From the NCBI RefSeq assembly GCF_012910785.2, contig NZ_WTVH02000001.1, forward strand, positions 186,001-250,000: 64,000 nt of DNA. Reading direction: 5' to 3'. The DNA comes from Aromatoleum buckelii. Lineage in GTDB: Bacteria; Pseudomonadota; Gammaproteobacteria; Burkholderiales; Rhodocyclaceae. The notes beneath the pieces were generated by a model that saw only the letters and a list, made by a program, of their open reading frames with translations, was not told where the DNA came from and did no database searches. The position numbers and the translations under genes are program-made. Shown one piece after another: positions 54,301 through 62,176 of this stretch (positions within the stretch are counted from its first letter, which is position 1; each line of letters starts with the position of its first letter).

Positions 54301-55903
54301 TGCGCGCCTCGGCCTTCTTGCGTTCGTCGGCGGACAGACCGGGCGACTTGAGCTTGAGCTGCAGCGTGCGGCGCTCGCGGAACAGCGCGACGACGCGGTC
54401 GACGACCGCCTGCACGCCGGCCGGGTCGTCCTTGCGCCGTTCGGTCGCGAGCTGCAGGCGAGCGATCAGCGCCTGCACTTCGCCGCCTTGGACCAGCTCC
54501 TGCAGCCGCTGCAGGCGCAGGTCGGCGAAGAAGTCGTCCATGACGAGCGCGCGCAGCTTCTGCTCGCGCGCTTTCCACAGGCGCTTGCGGTCGGCCGGCG
54601 ACAGCTGCAGCAGCGCGGTGAAGAGCGGGTCTTCGTCGTCGCTGACGATGCCCTGCGCGCGCAGCACGAACTGGTCGACCGCCTCGTAGCGATCCTCCGG
54701 CTTGATCAGGAGCCGCGCCTCGTATTCCTCGGACGCTTCCATCTTCTTGTAGACGGCGTCGAGGCGCGCGACGTCGCACAGCGCTTCGCGCCGCTCGGCC
54801 ATCGGCGTCGAGCAGATGACCTCGATCTGCGCCTGCTCGACGACCCGGTAGCCCTCGTCGTACAACGCGAGGCGCTCGAGCAGCGGGATCGCGGGCCACA
54901 GCAGGCTCAGGCCCTTGTTGGCGGTGGCCGCCGCGGCGCGACCGCTGGTGCGCAGCGAGCCGGCGAGCAGCGGCGCCGCGAGGCCGGCGCCCGGCACCAG
55001 CGGACCGAGCAGCGGCAGCGCCGTCGCGGCCGCGCTCTTCCACGCCGCCGCCCGCACCGGCGCAATCAGCCAGCGTTCGAGGAGCACCTTGTTCTCGTCA
55101 TGGACCGCGGTGCGGATCGCCTTGAGCTCGGGAATCGTGCGCGTGTCGAGCCTGCCGGTCACCGCGTGGACGTCGCCGCGTCCGACGGCCTCCACGACGG
55201 GCTTGGTGACGCCGCCGTCGGCGACGCCGGGCGAGGGCCGGCACGTGGGCGCCGGCGGGCTTTCCGGCAGCGCCTCCTTGCAGTGCTCGGTCTGGCGGCG
55301 GACACGGTCGGGACCCGATTGGAGGGTATGGGCGAGTTCGTGCGCGAGCAGGTGGCGGCCCTCCTCCGAAGCGGGCGCGAAGCGGCCGACGCCGAAATAG
55401 ATGTCGGCGCCGCGCGTGAAGGCCCGGGCACCGAGTGCGCGGGCCGCATGCGCCGCGGCGTGGTTGTCGTGCACGCGGACGTGGCCCAGGTCGGTGGCGA
55501 AGAAGCGCTCGAAGGGACGCCGCACGGCGGGCGCCATCACCTCGCCGCGGCTGCCGGCCACGCCGGCGACCGCACGCGTCGTGACGGGGGGCGGTGCGGG
55601 AGAGTCGTCGGCCTTCCGCGACAGAGTGGGACTGTCGGGCGCGCAGCCGGAGCAGGGGCGGGCGAGGGGGCGACTGGTGACGAACGCGTCGGCCTGGTGG
55701 TCCGCCTCGCGCTCGTCGGCGTCGCCCGGCTCACTGACCGTGAGCCGGGCGCGAATGCCGAGCTGGTGGAGGACGTCTTGGTTGCCGGCGGGCCGAGGCG
55801 TTTCTGCAGCCGGCAGCGCGGCGCCGTGCGTGCCGGGGTGCGGCCGCGCGGTGCGCGCCGGTCGGCGGCGGGCCGGGACGGGTTCGAAGTCCCGCGCCTT
55901 CAT
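51305..55903 (-). CDS. Giant DUF4157 (eCIS-core) protein with a C-terminal HNH-like nuclease domain
   Basis: A 1532-residue putative injected toxin. A low-complexity N-terminus leads into DUF4157 with LLAHELAHTLQSG (HExxH at 188-192). A long helical region (about 210-1000) is followed by Gly/Ala-rich hydrophobic segments (AATVAGIVVVAATGGAA; LVGGLAGLGGGAVAGAAL) that could insert in membranes. The C-terminus has WVDHVVPLREMIDMDGF (Asp-His near 1440) and ELTNLKAMKAAANQSRNARP, an HNH/endonuclease VII-like pattern. The ATG at 55903 overlaps the stop of the AAA+ ATPase gene (ATGA). Very long open frames extend upstream into that gene but are in the wrong frame for coding and are rejected. Confidence 0.75.
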   Translation of the reverse strand: MKARDFEPVPARRRPARTARPHPGTHGAALPAAETPRPAGNQDVLHQLGIRARLTVSEPGDADEREADHQADAFVTSRPLARPCSGCAPDSPTLSRKADDSPAPPPVTTRAVAGVAGSRGEVMAPAVRRPFERFFATDLGHVRVHDNHAAAHAARALGARAFTRGADIYFGVGRFAPASEEGRHLLAHELAHTLQSGPDRVRRQTEHCKEALPESPPAPTCRPSPGVADGGVTKPVVEAVGRGDVHAVTGRLDTRTIPELKAIRTAVHDENKVLLERWLIAPVRAAAWKSAAATALPLLGPLVPGAGLAAPLLAGSLRTSGRAAAATANKGLSLLWPAIPLLERLALYDEGYRVVEQAQIEVICSTPMAERREALCDVARLDAVYKKMEASEEYEARLLIKPEDRYEAVDQFVLRAQGIVSDDEDPLFTALLQLSPADRKRLWKAREQKLRALVMDDFFADLRLQRLQELVQGGEVQALIARLQLATERRKDDPAGVQAVVDRVVALFRERRTLQLKLKSPGLSADERKKAEARIEELKELDKLLDFQRSETGVLPPNTFMAMLAEARGAEGFGADVARFGEFVEAKDAEKFAIDAARQRILLSAGDADAIALIIKTLHAPPVDLAPGTEAREREHRQHLANIAFRQKVLDNGPVQGVIAGLKGSEQRRVKDAIAADRYDEVYAQAHAALNAARWGEFFQVVFKIAQNPAWKKKFEEEATQHVGAASVFARADAAGEPGKVMREILADPRRLPLAKILAYSGNVELIRDAFADIGEEQRAQLQLGYFLTKQPPAGALTKAQDDALQAYRKLESEVRASQTTAGIFSRSGFTAVLIAVLGSEPTAAELASDEGRYQAAAIMYEQQLARLALGRGVVQHFTETDETMDAAAREFEALWLRVRDRKKLSMIDYSTLVALHQRFESRTQEFVDTGNMIGEMAGMVAATVAGIVVVAATGGAATPAVIALAAAAGAGSRVVTREMFGGEYYKALSDEGARDALLGAVDAALAVVGGQLASRGTELLGFGGRALTSNAARLAGEVTEQATQKFARKVAASAVEGALDGAFSGSISEAFGAMTDARTWRRGIANGLAQVGQAALVGGLAGLGGGAVAGAALATLGHGTSWLRNAVAMQGLESTLRQAGVEPTLKAAREAALRGDLKAMNELVDKLEAHLTQDQARVLREQLYADFRSAARHPPGTVVGKEREAVLAKTAGKSDGKTLTAAERQAEIDVVAASQPQPSTVAGYVDEVDLGNQHVWRRRPDGTWCRFSVKTLCGTTIPGAKPPSPEQLQKLQKLESAQARVAEAQEKVGFIRQEYDLLRKLETQQPPMRVGALSPSERETLAAVFGERDPASLTLADVQAARADRARELAKTTQIEIPNLLKAAEKARRETAEGVYKQLRARSPGDVRDQIIARARNAEGKTIDEISHAPLATSNMWVDHVVPLREMIDMDGFLLLLPDEQLKLANELTNLKAMKAAANQSRNARPFAAWPQGLEHYTKEQLAAMAQAEAKLRETLQARINEMLARRGVSR

Positions 55904-58041
55904 CGGGTCGGTTCTCCGGCAGGACGGCGATCGGCGCGTCCATCGGCGCTCGCGGTTTCGGCGAGCAGCGAGAAGTACTCGCGGAACTCGGCGACCGTAG
56001 ATACCCGGCCGCGCTTGGTGTTCTGCCGAGCGACCGCGCGCAGCAGGTCGGTCATGCCGATGGCGCCGGCGGCGCGCGCCGCCTGGTAGGCCGCGTCGAG
56101 GACGATGTTGCGGATGTCGCCGCCGGCGAGCGCGAACTGGCGGGCGAGGAAGGCGAAGTCGACGTCGGCGGCGAGCGGCGCCTGCGGCGGGATCATGCGC
56201 CGCCACAGCGCTTCGCGGCTCGCCGCGTCGGGCATCGGGAACTCGACGACGAACTGCATGCGGCGCGAAAAGGCTTCGTCGATGTTCTTCGCGAGGTTGG
56301 TCGCGAGGATGACGATGCCGTCGTGGTCCTCCATCTTCTGCAGCAGGTAGGCGGTTTCGATGTTGGCGTAGCGGTCGTGCGCATCCTTGACCTCGGAGCG
56401 CTTGCCGAGCAGCGCGTCGGCCTCGTCGATGAACAGCACGGCGTTGGCGCGGCGCGCCGCGGCGAACGCGCGGTCGAGGTTCTTCTCGGTCTCGCCGATG
56501 TATTTCGACGTGACCTGCGCGAGCTCGATGCGCTGCAGTTCGAGCTCGAGCGTGCGCGCAATGATGCCCGCGGCCATCGTCTTGCCGGTGCCGGACGGCC
56601 CGGCGAACAGCGCCTTGACGCCGCGGGCGGCGCCGAGGCGCGCGGCGAAGCCCCAGTCGTCGAGGACGCGGCAGCGCAGCTCGATGGCGCTGACGAGGTC
56701 GTGCAGGCGGGCGCGGACGTCGCTTGGCACCATCAGGTCGCCCCAGGCGAACGGCGTGGATACCGTGCTCGTCGTGCCGGCGCCGGCGTCGCCCGAAGCG
56801 GCGCGCGCCGCGGCGAACAGTTGCCGCGGCGACGCCGCCGGCTCGCCCGTGAGCAACGCAGCGTGCGCCGCCGTGGCGGCAGCCTCGTGAATGCGCTCGG
56901 CACCGAGGACGAAGCGGTCGGCGAGCGCGTCGACGGGGGCCGCGTCGCCGTGCGCGCCGAGGGCGCTGCGCCACAGACGGCGGCGGGCGGACGCGTCCGG
57001 TTCGGGGAGCCGGATTTCGAGCGCGGGCGTTTCGGCCAGGAGCGGGCGCCAGCGGCTTCCTTCGGACGCCGCGAGCATCAGCGTGGGCGATCGCGCCGCC
57101 AGCCGCCGCAAAGGGGCCGCGACGGTCTCGACGTTGCGGCCGTCGGGGTCCGTCAGCGCGTCGAGCGGCGACGCGACGATGGCGACGCCGAGCACTTTTT
57201 GCATCAACCCGGCCGCCGCGACGGCGTCGGCGGGCGACGGCGCGGCGGCGAGCGCGGCGAGGTCGAGGACGAGCGCCGGGCAGGCGGCACGCGCGAAAAC
57301 GGCCTGCGCCGCCAGGGCCGCGTCGCCGGCGCCGGGAGCGGTGACGACGAGCAGCGGCAGGGGCATACCGTCGTCGAGCAGGCGCGGCACGTGCGCCAGC
57401 GCTGCGGGCAGCTCGATCGCCCGGACGGCGTCGGAGTCGCGCGCCCGGACGACGCCGCTCAGGCGTTCGTCGATCCACGGCAGGCCCTGCAGCCAGCCTA
57501 CGAGCGCCGGTGCGACGCGCAGTCCGCGCCGCGCGCGCGCGAGGTCGTGCTGGCCGGAGACGACTTCGACGGCGCCGCAGGCGAGCAGCGGCGCCTCGGG
57601 CGCCAGCAGACCTTTCAGCGCGACGGCGTGCGCCGCGTCGGCGGCCAGGAGCCGCGCCGCGAGTTCGGCGGTCGGCAGCCGCCGCGTCACGTCGTTGTTG
57701 AGATAGGCGTACAGGGTTTCGTACTTGCCGTCGAGCTCGGGCGCGAGGCACACGAGCAGCAGGTCCCGCTCGTCGTCGCTCAGCGCGAGCGCCGCGGCGA
57801 CGTGCGACCAGGGCGACAGCGGCGCCGCGGCGCGTTGCTGCGCGATCGCGTCGGCCGGCTCGTCGGGGTGGGAGGCTACCGAGCGCAACAGGTCGTCGAC
57901 CTGCTCGTCGCTGATGTAGAGGCCGCGGAATTCGTCGAGCGACAGCTCGTAGCGCGCCCGCAGGCGCTCGATCGCGCGCGCGATGCGGGTGTCGAGGCGG
58001 GCGAGCTCGGGAGCGAGCGCGGCGAGGGAGTCGGCGATCAT
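55900..58041 (-). CDS. Afp15-type AAA+ ATPase of an extracellular contractile injection system
   Basis: A 713-residue AAA+ protein resembling the conserved ATPase of eCIS loci (Afp15 in the antifeeding prophage). An N-terminal helical region and a degenerate ATPase-like module (APGAGD at 235-240 where a Walker A would be) precede the active module: Walker A GPSGTGKT (481-488), Walker B LFIDEAD (536-542), sensor ATN (580-582) and FSRRM arginine finger (591-595). In characterised systems this ATPase helps assemble the particle or load cargo. Its neighbours match the usual order tape measure, ATPase, toxins. It is coupled to the following DUF4157 gene by a four-base overlap. Confidence 0.85.
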   Translation of the reverse strand: MIADSLAALAPELARLDTRIARAIERLRARYELSLDEFRGLYISDEQVDDLLRSVASHPDEPADAIAQQRAAAPLSPWSHVAAALALSDDERDLLLVCLAPELDGKYETLYAYLNNDVTRRLPTAELAARLLAADAAHAVALKGLLAPEAPLLACGAVEVVSGQHDLARARRGLRVAPALVGWLQGLPWIDERLSGVVRARDSDAVRAIELPAALAHVPRLLDDGMPLPLLVVTAPGAGDAALAAQAVFARAACPALVLDLAALAAAPSPADAVAAAGLMQKVLGVAIVASPLDALTDPDGRNVETVAAPLRRLAARSPTLMLAASEGSRWRPLLAETPALEIRLPEPDASARRRLWRSALGAHGDAAPVDALADRFVLGAERIHEAAATAAHAALLTGEPAASPRQLFAAARAASGDAGAGTTSTVSTPFAWGDLMVPSDVRARLHDLVSAIELRCRVLDDWGFAARLGAARGVKALFAGPSGTGKTMAAGIIARTLELELQRIELAQVTSKYIGETEKNLDRAFAAARRANAVLFIDEADALLGKRSEVKDAHDRYANIETAYLLQKMEDHDGIVILATNLAKNIDEAFSRRMQFVVEFPMPDAASREALWRRMIPPQAPLAADVDFAFLARQFALAGGDIRNIVLDAAYQAARAAGAIGMTDLLRAVARQNTKRGRVSTVAEFREYFSLLAETASADGRADRRPAGEPTR

Positions 58042-58086
58042 GGCGGAGTCATCGTGAGGGTTGTCGCTCGCTGCATCGCGCCGCCT

Positions 58087-59781
58087 TCACCGCTCGGCCT
58101 CGATCCGCAGCGCGCGTCCGTCCGGGAACACTATCGTGCCGCGATTGACGCCGACGAGCGTCAGCAGCACGTCGAGCGGGGCGCGCCCCAAGCGCACCGT
58201 GATGCCGGCGCTGTCCAGCGCGACGCTTGCGCTCATCGACAGGCATTGGCTGCGCAGGTACGCCGGGCTCGATTCACGGCAGCCCGGAAGGCGCGAGGCG
58301 AATTCGCGCAGCAGGTTCAGCGCGACGACGGCGAGGACGTTGTCGAGCTCGCCGTGCGCCGAAACCGGGTCGTGGGCGTCCCACCAGGCGACCGCGGCGG
58401 CGACGTCGTCCGGCGCTCCGGACGAAGGCACGTTCGCCGAGACGAGCACGGCACCGGCCGGCAGTGCGGCAGCCACCGCGGAGGCCGCGCGCGGGGGCCG
58501 GTAGAGGCCGACGACGCTGCCGCGGTCCGCCTCGATCAGCGCGACGCGCCGGCGGCGTCCGGCGCCGAGCATCGTCGTGGCGAACGTACGCGATTGCAGC
58601 GGGACGATCGGCAGCGCCAGTACCTGCCGCAGCGACGCCGTTGGCGGTCGAGGGGCGTGGCCGAGAGCGCGGCGCAGCAGCGGATCTTCGGTGATGAGGG
58701 CATGCGCATCGCCCAGCAGCGCCCGCGCCGCGACCGCGAGCACGAGACCTTGTGCGGCGCCGCAGGGCTCGAGGGCGTGCCAGCGCTGCCACCAGCCGAG
58801 CCGCCCGAGCAGCGCGAAGAGCAGCCAGATGCCGCCCCACGCGCTGCGTTCGCGAACGGCGTCGGGGGCCGCGGCGTTCACCGTGCCCTGCCGGGCCTTG
58901 TTCAGCTCGTCGAGCAGTTCGTCGACTTCGGCATCGCTCCATGCCGCGGCTGTCTCCGGACCGATGCCGACGGCCGCGCAGCAGCGCAGCAGCGCGACGC
59001 GCGGCGACGAAGCGGCTGCCAGGATCGACGCCAGCGCGCCGGCGCGGGCACTGGCTCGCAACGTTTCGAGCGCATGCAGAGCGTTCACGGCAGCGCCTCC
59101 GGCCGCTTCCGGAACGTTGCGCGCGAGCGTCGTCAGCGCCGCGAGCAGGCGATGCCGAGCGCCGGCGAAGTGCTCGACGAGCGGCGAGGCGAGCGCTTCG
59201 CGCAGCGCGGCGAGCGAGGGCGCGGGGCCGTCGCCGGTCAGCGCGGACAGCAGCCGCTGTCCATCGGCCGGAGTCAGCGCCTGCAACACGCGGCGCGCGG
59301 CGTCGTCAGTCAGGCGCGCGAGCGCCGCGCGTCCGGTCGCCCCTTCGTCGCCGAGCACCGTGCGTAGCGCCGACGACAGCGGCAACAGGCGCAGCCCCTC
59401 GAACTCGTCGAACCACCAGCGCCGGTCGGCCTCGCCATCGGCGAGCGCGATGACGAAGCTGGCGACGAACTCGGCGCGGTCGGCGAAGCGGTGTACGCTC
59501 CCGCCGTCGCCGTGCACGGTCAGCGCGCGCATGAAGTCGCGGGCGAAGACGTGTGCCATCCGATCGTCGTCCCACGCAGCGTTCAGCGCGCAGTCGAAGC
59601 TCAGACGCTCGATGAAGACGAGGCTGTCGTCGTCGGCCCCCTCGAGGCCGACCGCGATCGCCTCGGCGAGCCGCCGCCCCGCCACGTCGCGCAGGCGGGC
59701 GAGCAGCGCGTCGGCGCGATCCGGCGCGGCCGTGGCGACGACGGAAAGGTGCAGGCGGTCAATGGTGCAGGTGGCGGGCAT
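58087..59781 (-). CDS. Contractile injection system tape-measure-like protein (Afp14/CIS_TMP type)
   Basis: A 564-residue protein whose N-terminus has the pattern of the eCIS tape-measure family: IDRLHLSVVATAAPDRADAL, then VFIERLSFDC about 45 residues later. The rest is helical and Ala/Arg/Leu-rich with WGGIWLLFALLGRLGWWQRW in the middle, similar to the internal motif of that family. The tape measure sets the length of the contractile tube. The ATG at 59781 is four bases after the fibre-like gene stop; longer frames to 59865 overlap that gene. The call depends on pattern recall and on position before the ATPase gene. Confidence 0.6.
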   Translation of the reverse strand: MPATCTIDRLHLSVVATAAPDRADALLARLRDVAGRRLAEAIAVGLEGADDDSLVFIERLSFDCALNAAWDDDRMAHVFARDFMRALTVHGDGGSVHRFADRAEFVASFVIALADGEADRRWWFDEFEGLRLLPLSSALRTVLGDEGATGRAALARLTDDAARRVLQALTPADGQRLLSALTGDGPAPSLAALREALASPLVEHFAGARHRLLAALTTLARNVPEAAGGAAVNALHALETLRASARAGALASILAAASSPRVALLRCCAAVGIGPETAAAWSDAEVDELLDELNKARQGTVNAAAPDAVRERSAWGGIWLLFALLGRLGWWQRWHALEPCGAAQGLVLAVAARALLGDAHALITEDPLLRRALGHAPRPPTASLRQVLALPIVPLQSRTFATTMLGAGRRRRVALIEADRGSVVGLYRPPRAASAVAAALPAGAVLVSANVPSSGAPDDVAAAVAWWDAHDPVSAHGELDNVLAVVALNLLREFASRLPGCRESSPAYLRSQCLSMSASVALDSAGITVRLGRAPLDVLLTLVGVNRGTIVFPDGRALRIEAER

Positions 59782-59785
59782 GGTT

Positions 59786-62023
59786 TCACGACGTGCCGAT
59801 CGCGATGAAGCTGAACGCGGTGTCTTGGGGCGACGGTGCCCCACCGCCGACGACGTCGCGCACACGCACGACGAAGCCGGCAGACGTGACCCCCGACAGC
59901 GTCAGGACATTGTCGTCGTTCAGCGAGTCGATCGGCGTGGCGACGACGATCGGCGCGCCGGAAAAGAGGGGCGCGAAGCTCACCGAGTAGTTGCCGGAGC
60001 CTGCTCCGTTCCTGACCGCGACGAAGCCGCTGCCGGTGAAGCTGCCGTCCGCCTCGATCCGGCCGAAGATCATGCGCGTCGCCGCGTTGGCGCCCACGGC
60101 GAAGAGGTTGGGCACGGCGCCGAAGAGGATGTTGCCCTTGACTTCGAGCTTCTGCACGTGCGGCACGAGGCCGATGCCGACGAGACCGTCGGGTTCCCCG
60201 CCGGGGCTAGGGTTCATGACGATGTGGCGGTCGGCGGGGCCGCCCGGGTGCGTGCTGCGCAGATACAGGTGGCTGGTCGTCGACTGCACGTCGACGGCGC
60301 TGCCGTCGGTGCGCAGCTCGAGCACGCGCGACCCGGGTGCACCGGTGACGTTCTCGACGCGCACGCGGTCGCCCTGCACGTGCAGCTTCGCTGCCGGCAG
60401 CAGCGTGCCGATACCCACGTTGCCGCCAGCCTGCAGATAGAGGCGACCGTCGGCGACGCCGGTTTCGGCGACGTTGAGCGCCTTGCCGGCCGGATCCCGG
60501 TGCAGGTTGAAGTGCCACTTGCTGGCGCCGCCGGCGTCCTCGAGGCTGATCAGCTCGTCGAAGTCCGGCGACGCAGAGGTCTGGCCGCGCACTGCGAGCG
60601 GATTGCGCGGCACGTCGGCGCCGACGCCGACGCGGTGGTTCGGCGTGACGAAGACGACGCCGCGCCAGGTGCCGGGTCCGGTGCGGTGCGCGAGGCGCAG
60701 CGAGCCCGCCGGCGAGTTCGTGAGCTGCGCGATCCACGTCTCGCCGCCGACGCCCCCGTCGAAGCGCAGTGTCGGTTGCGCGCCCGACAGGCGCAGTGCG
60801 CCGTCTTCGTTTCCGGCCCAGTCCCCCTTGACTTCGAGCGCCGCGGCGGGCGTAGCGGTGTTGACGCCGACGCGCCCCTCGGCGGTGTTGCCGGCGGCGC
60901 CGCTGACGACGACGAGGCGGGGCGCGATCGTCCCCCCCGCTTCGACCGGCCCGACGAACAGCCTGTTGTCGGTTTGGCTCGTATCGCCGATGGCGACGCG
61001 CAACTCGCGCTTGCCGTCGCCGCCGAGATCGTCGCCGAAGCGGGCGAGATACAGCGGCGTCTTGCGCTCCTCGCCGTCGCCGTCGCGCAAGTGCAGCTTG
61101 CCGCCGTTGATCTTGGCGTCGCCGCCGATGCGCAGGTTGCCTTCGACCCATACCAGGTCGTCTTGCAATGCAGCCACCTTGGCGGGGTCCGCGAGCAGCC
61201 GCACGTAGCGGTGTAGCGCCGTCGGGTCCTCGCCACGCGCGTGCAGCACGATCACGCGGGCGGCCGCCTCGATGCGCTCGGCGACGACGCCGGCGTAACG
61301 GCGCAACGCGGCGATGCGCCCGTCCACTTCGTCGGTCGCGACGAGGTCGCGTTTGGCGAAGTAGCCGAGCGCGTTGTCGCGTGCAATCCAGCGCACGAAA
61401 CCGAGCGGCACGAGCCAGCGCGGCGGCTTGCCCGCAGGGAAAGTCTGGTGCGGCACCGAGGTGTCCCACAGTTTGGGCGCCGCTGCGTCGAACTGCGTCA
61501 GCGCGTCGAGCGCATCCACGCTGGCCGTACCGATCGTCACCGGCGAGCGCTGCGCGGCGGGCGGCTGCTGGCCGACGACGAAGCGGAAGCTCTCGCCGAT
61601 GCGCGCCGTCTGGTCGTCGGTCGCGCAGGTCTCGAAACCGGGCTGCGGGTTGCCGGTCGCGATCTCGTCGTAAGCGATCCACACCGGCACGAGTCGCCCG
61701 GTGCCGGTGTTCGGATCGTCGAGCGCCGGACTGAACGGGATCTGGGCGAAGAGCGTTTCCGGCAGTCGCGTCGGCCGCGCTACGGCGAGCGGCCGTCCGA
61801 AGCCGTCCCAGCCGAAGCCGGGCAGCAGCGTCACGTCGACACGGTTCGGCGCGCCGGGCGCGGCGCGCTCGCTCAAGGTCAGACCGACGGCGATTCCCCA
61901 GGTGTGCGCGCCCAGCACGTGCCGCGCGTCGCCGATGCGCTGCGCATCGACGATCGCCGTCAGGTCGTCGGCGCTGAGATATTGGCCTTCGAAGAAGCGC
62001 GGTCGTTGGTCCTGGGCGCCCAT
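59786..62023 (-). CDS. Fibre-like eCIS protein with an RFFxGQ N-terminal domain
   Basis: A 745-residue protein. The N-terminus RFFEGQYLSADDL and GAHTWGIAVGLTL is shared with the next upstream gene product (RFFPGQLLTDDDL). Residues about 290-640 contain repeated beta-structured units of tail fibres (NLRIGGDAKING, RVGVNTATPAAALEVKGD, VGIGTLLPAAKLHVQGD, VGIGLVPHVQKLEVKG), and the C-terminus is a compact beta domain. Such repeats form triple beta helices in receptor-binding fibres. It occupies the place of Afp13 upstream of the tape measure and ATPase genes, so it is probably a host-binding fibre or baseplate-attached protein. Confidence 0.65.
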   Translation of the reverse strand: MGAQDQRPRFFEGQYLSADDLTAIVDAQRIGDARHVLGAHTWGIAVGLTLSERAAPGAPNRVDVTLLPGFGWDGFGRPLAVARPTRLPETLFAQIPFSPALDDPNTGTGRLVPVWIAYDEIATGNPQPGFETCATDDQTARIGESFRFVVGQQPPAAQRSPVTIGTASVDALDALTQFDAAAPKLWDTSVPHQTFPAGKPPRWLVPLGFVRWIARDNALGYFAKRDLVATDEVDGRIAALRRYAGVVAERIEAAARVIVLHARGEDPTALHRYVRLLADPAKVAALQDDLVWVEGNLRIGGDAKINGGKLHLRDGDGEERKTPLYLARFGDDLGGDGKRELRVAIGDTSQTDNRLFVGPVEAGGTIAPRLVVVSGAAGNTAEGRVGVNTATPAAALEVKGDWAGNEDGALRLSGAQPTLRFDGGVGGETWIAQLTNSPAGSLRLAHRTGPGTWRGVVFVTPNHRVGVGADVPRNPLAVRGQTSASPDFDELISLEDAGGASKWHFNLHRDPAGKALNVAETGVADGRLYLQAGGNVGIGTLLPAAKLHVQGDRVRVENVTGAPGSRVLELRTDGSAVDVQSTTSHLYLRSTHPGGPADRHIVMNPSPGGEPDGLVGIGLVPHVQKLEVKGNILFGAVPNLFAVGANAATRMIFGRIEADGSFTGSGFVAVRNGAGSGNYSVSFAPLFSGAPIVVATPIDSLNDDNVLTLSGVTSAGFVVRVRDVVGGGAPSPQDTAFSFIAIGTS

Positions 62024-62108
62024 GGCGTGCTCCTAGCGAGTGGCTCGGGGGGAATGCGACAGGCGAGGCAGGCGTGGCACTTTCCGCGTCGTGCGTGCCC
62101 AGGCGCCC

Positions 62109-62125
62109 CCCGGCGCTGCGCCGGG
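62109..62125. terminator. Short GC-rich hairpin between eCIS genes
   Basis: CCCGGCG (62109-62115) and CGCCGGG (62119-62125) form a 7-bp stem with a CTG loop in the 153-bp gap after the 62177 gene. There is no T-tract, so it may only pause transcription or be chance. Confidence 0.25.
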
Positions 62126-62176
62126 ATGACCTTCGTTCGCGGAACGACGAGCACGGATCGGTCGCATGTGCCTCTC

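Noticed and set aside
51305-57751. Single 2148-codon protein reading from the ATPase region into the DUF4157 gene
   Set aside because: The first 616 codons are an arginine/alanine-rich shadow of the AAA+ ATPase, which has clear motifs in its own frame; the real start is the ATG at 55903.
56323-59367. 1014-codon plus-strand frame opposite the ATPase and tape-measure genes
   Set aside because: Arg/Gly/Gln-rich without motifs; the minus strand carries recognisable proteins here.
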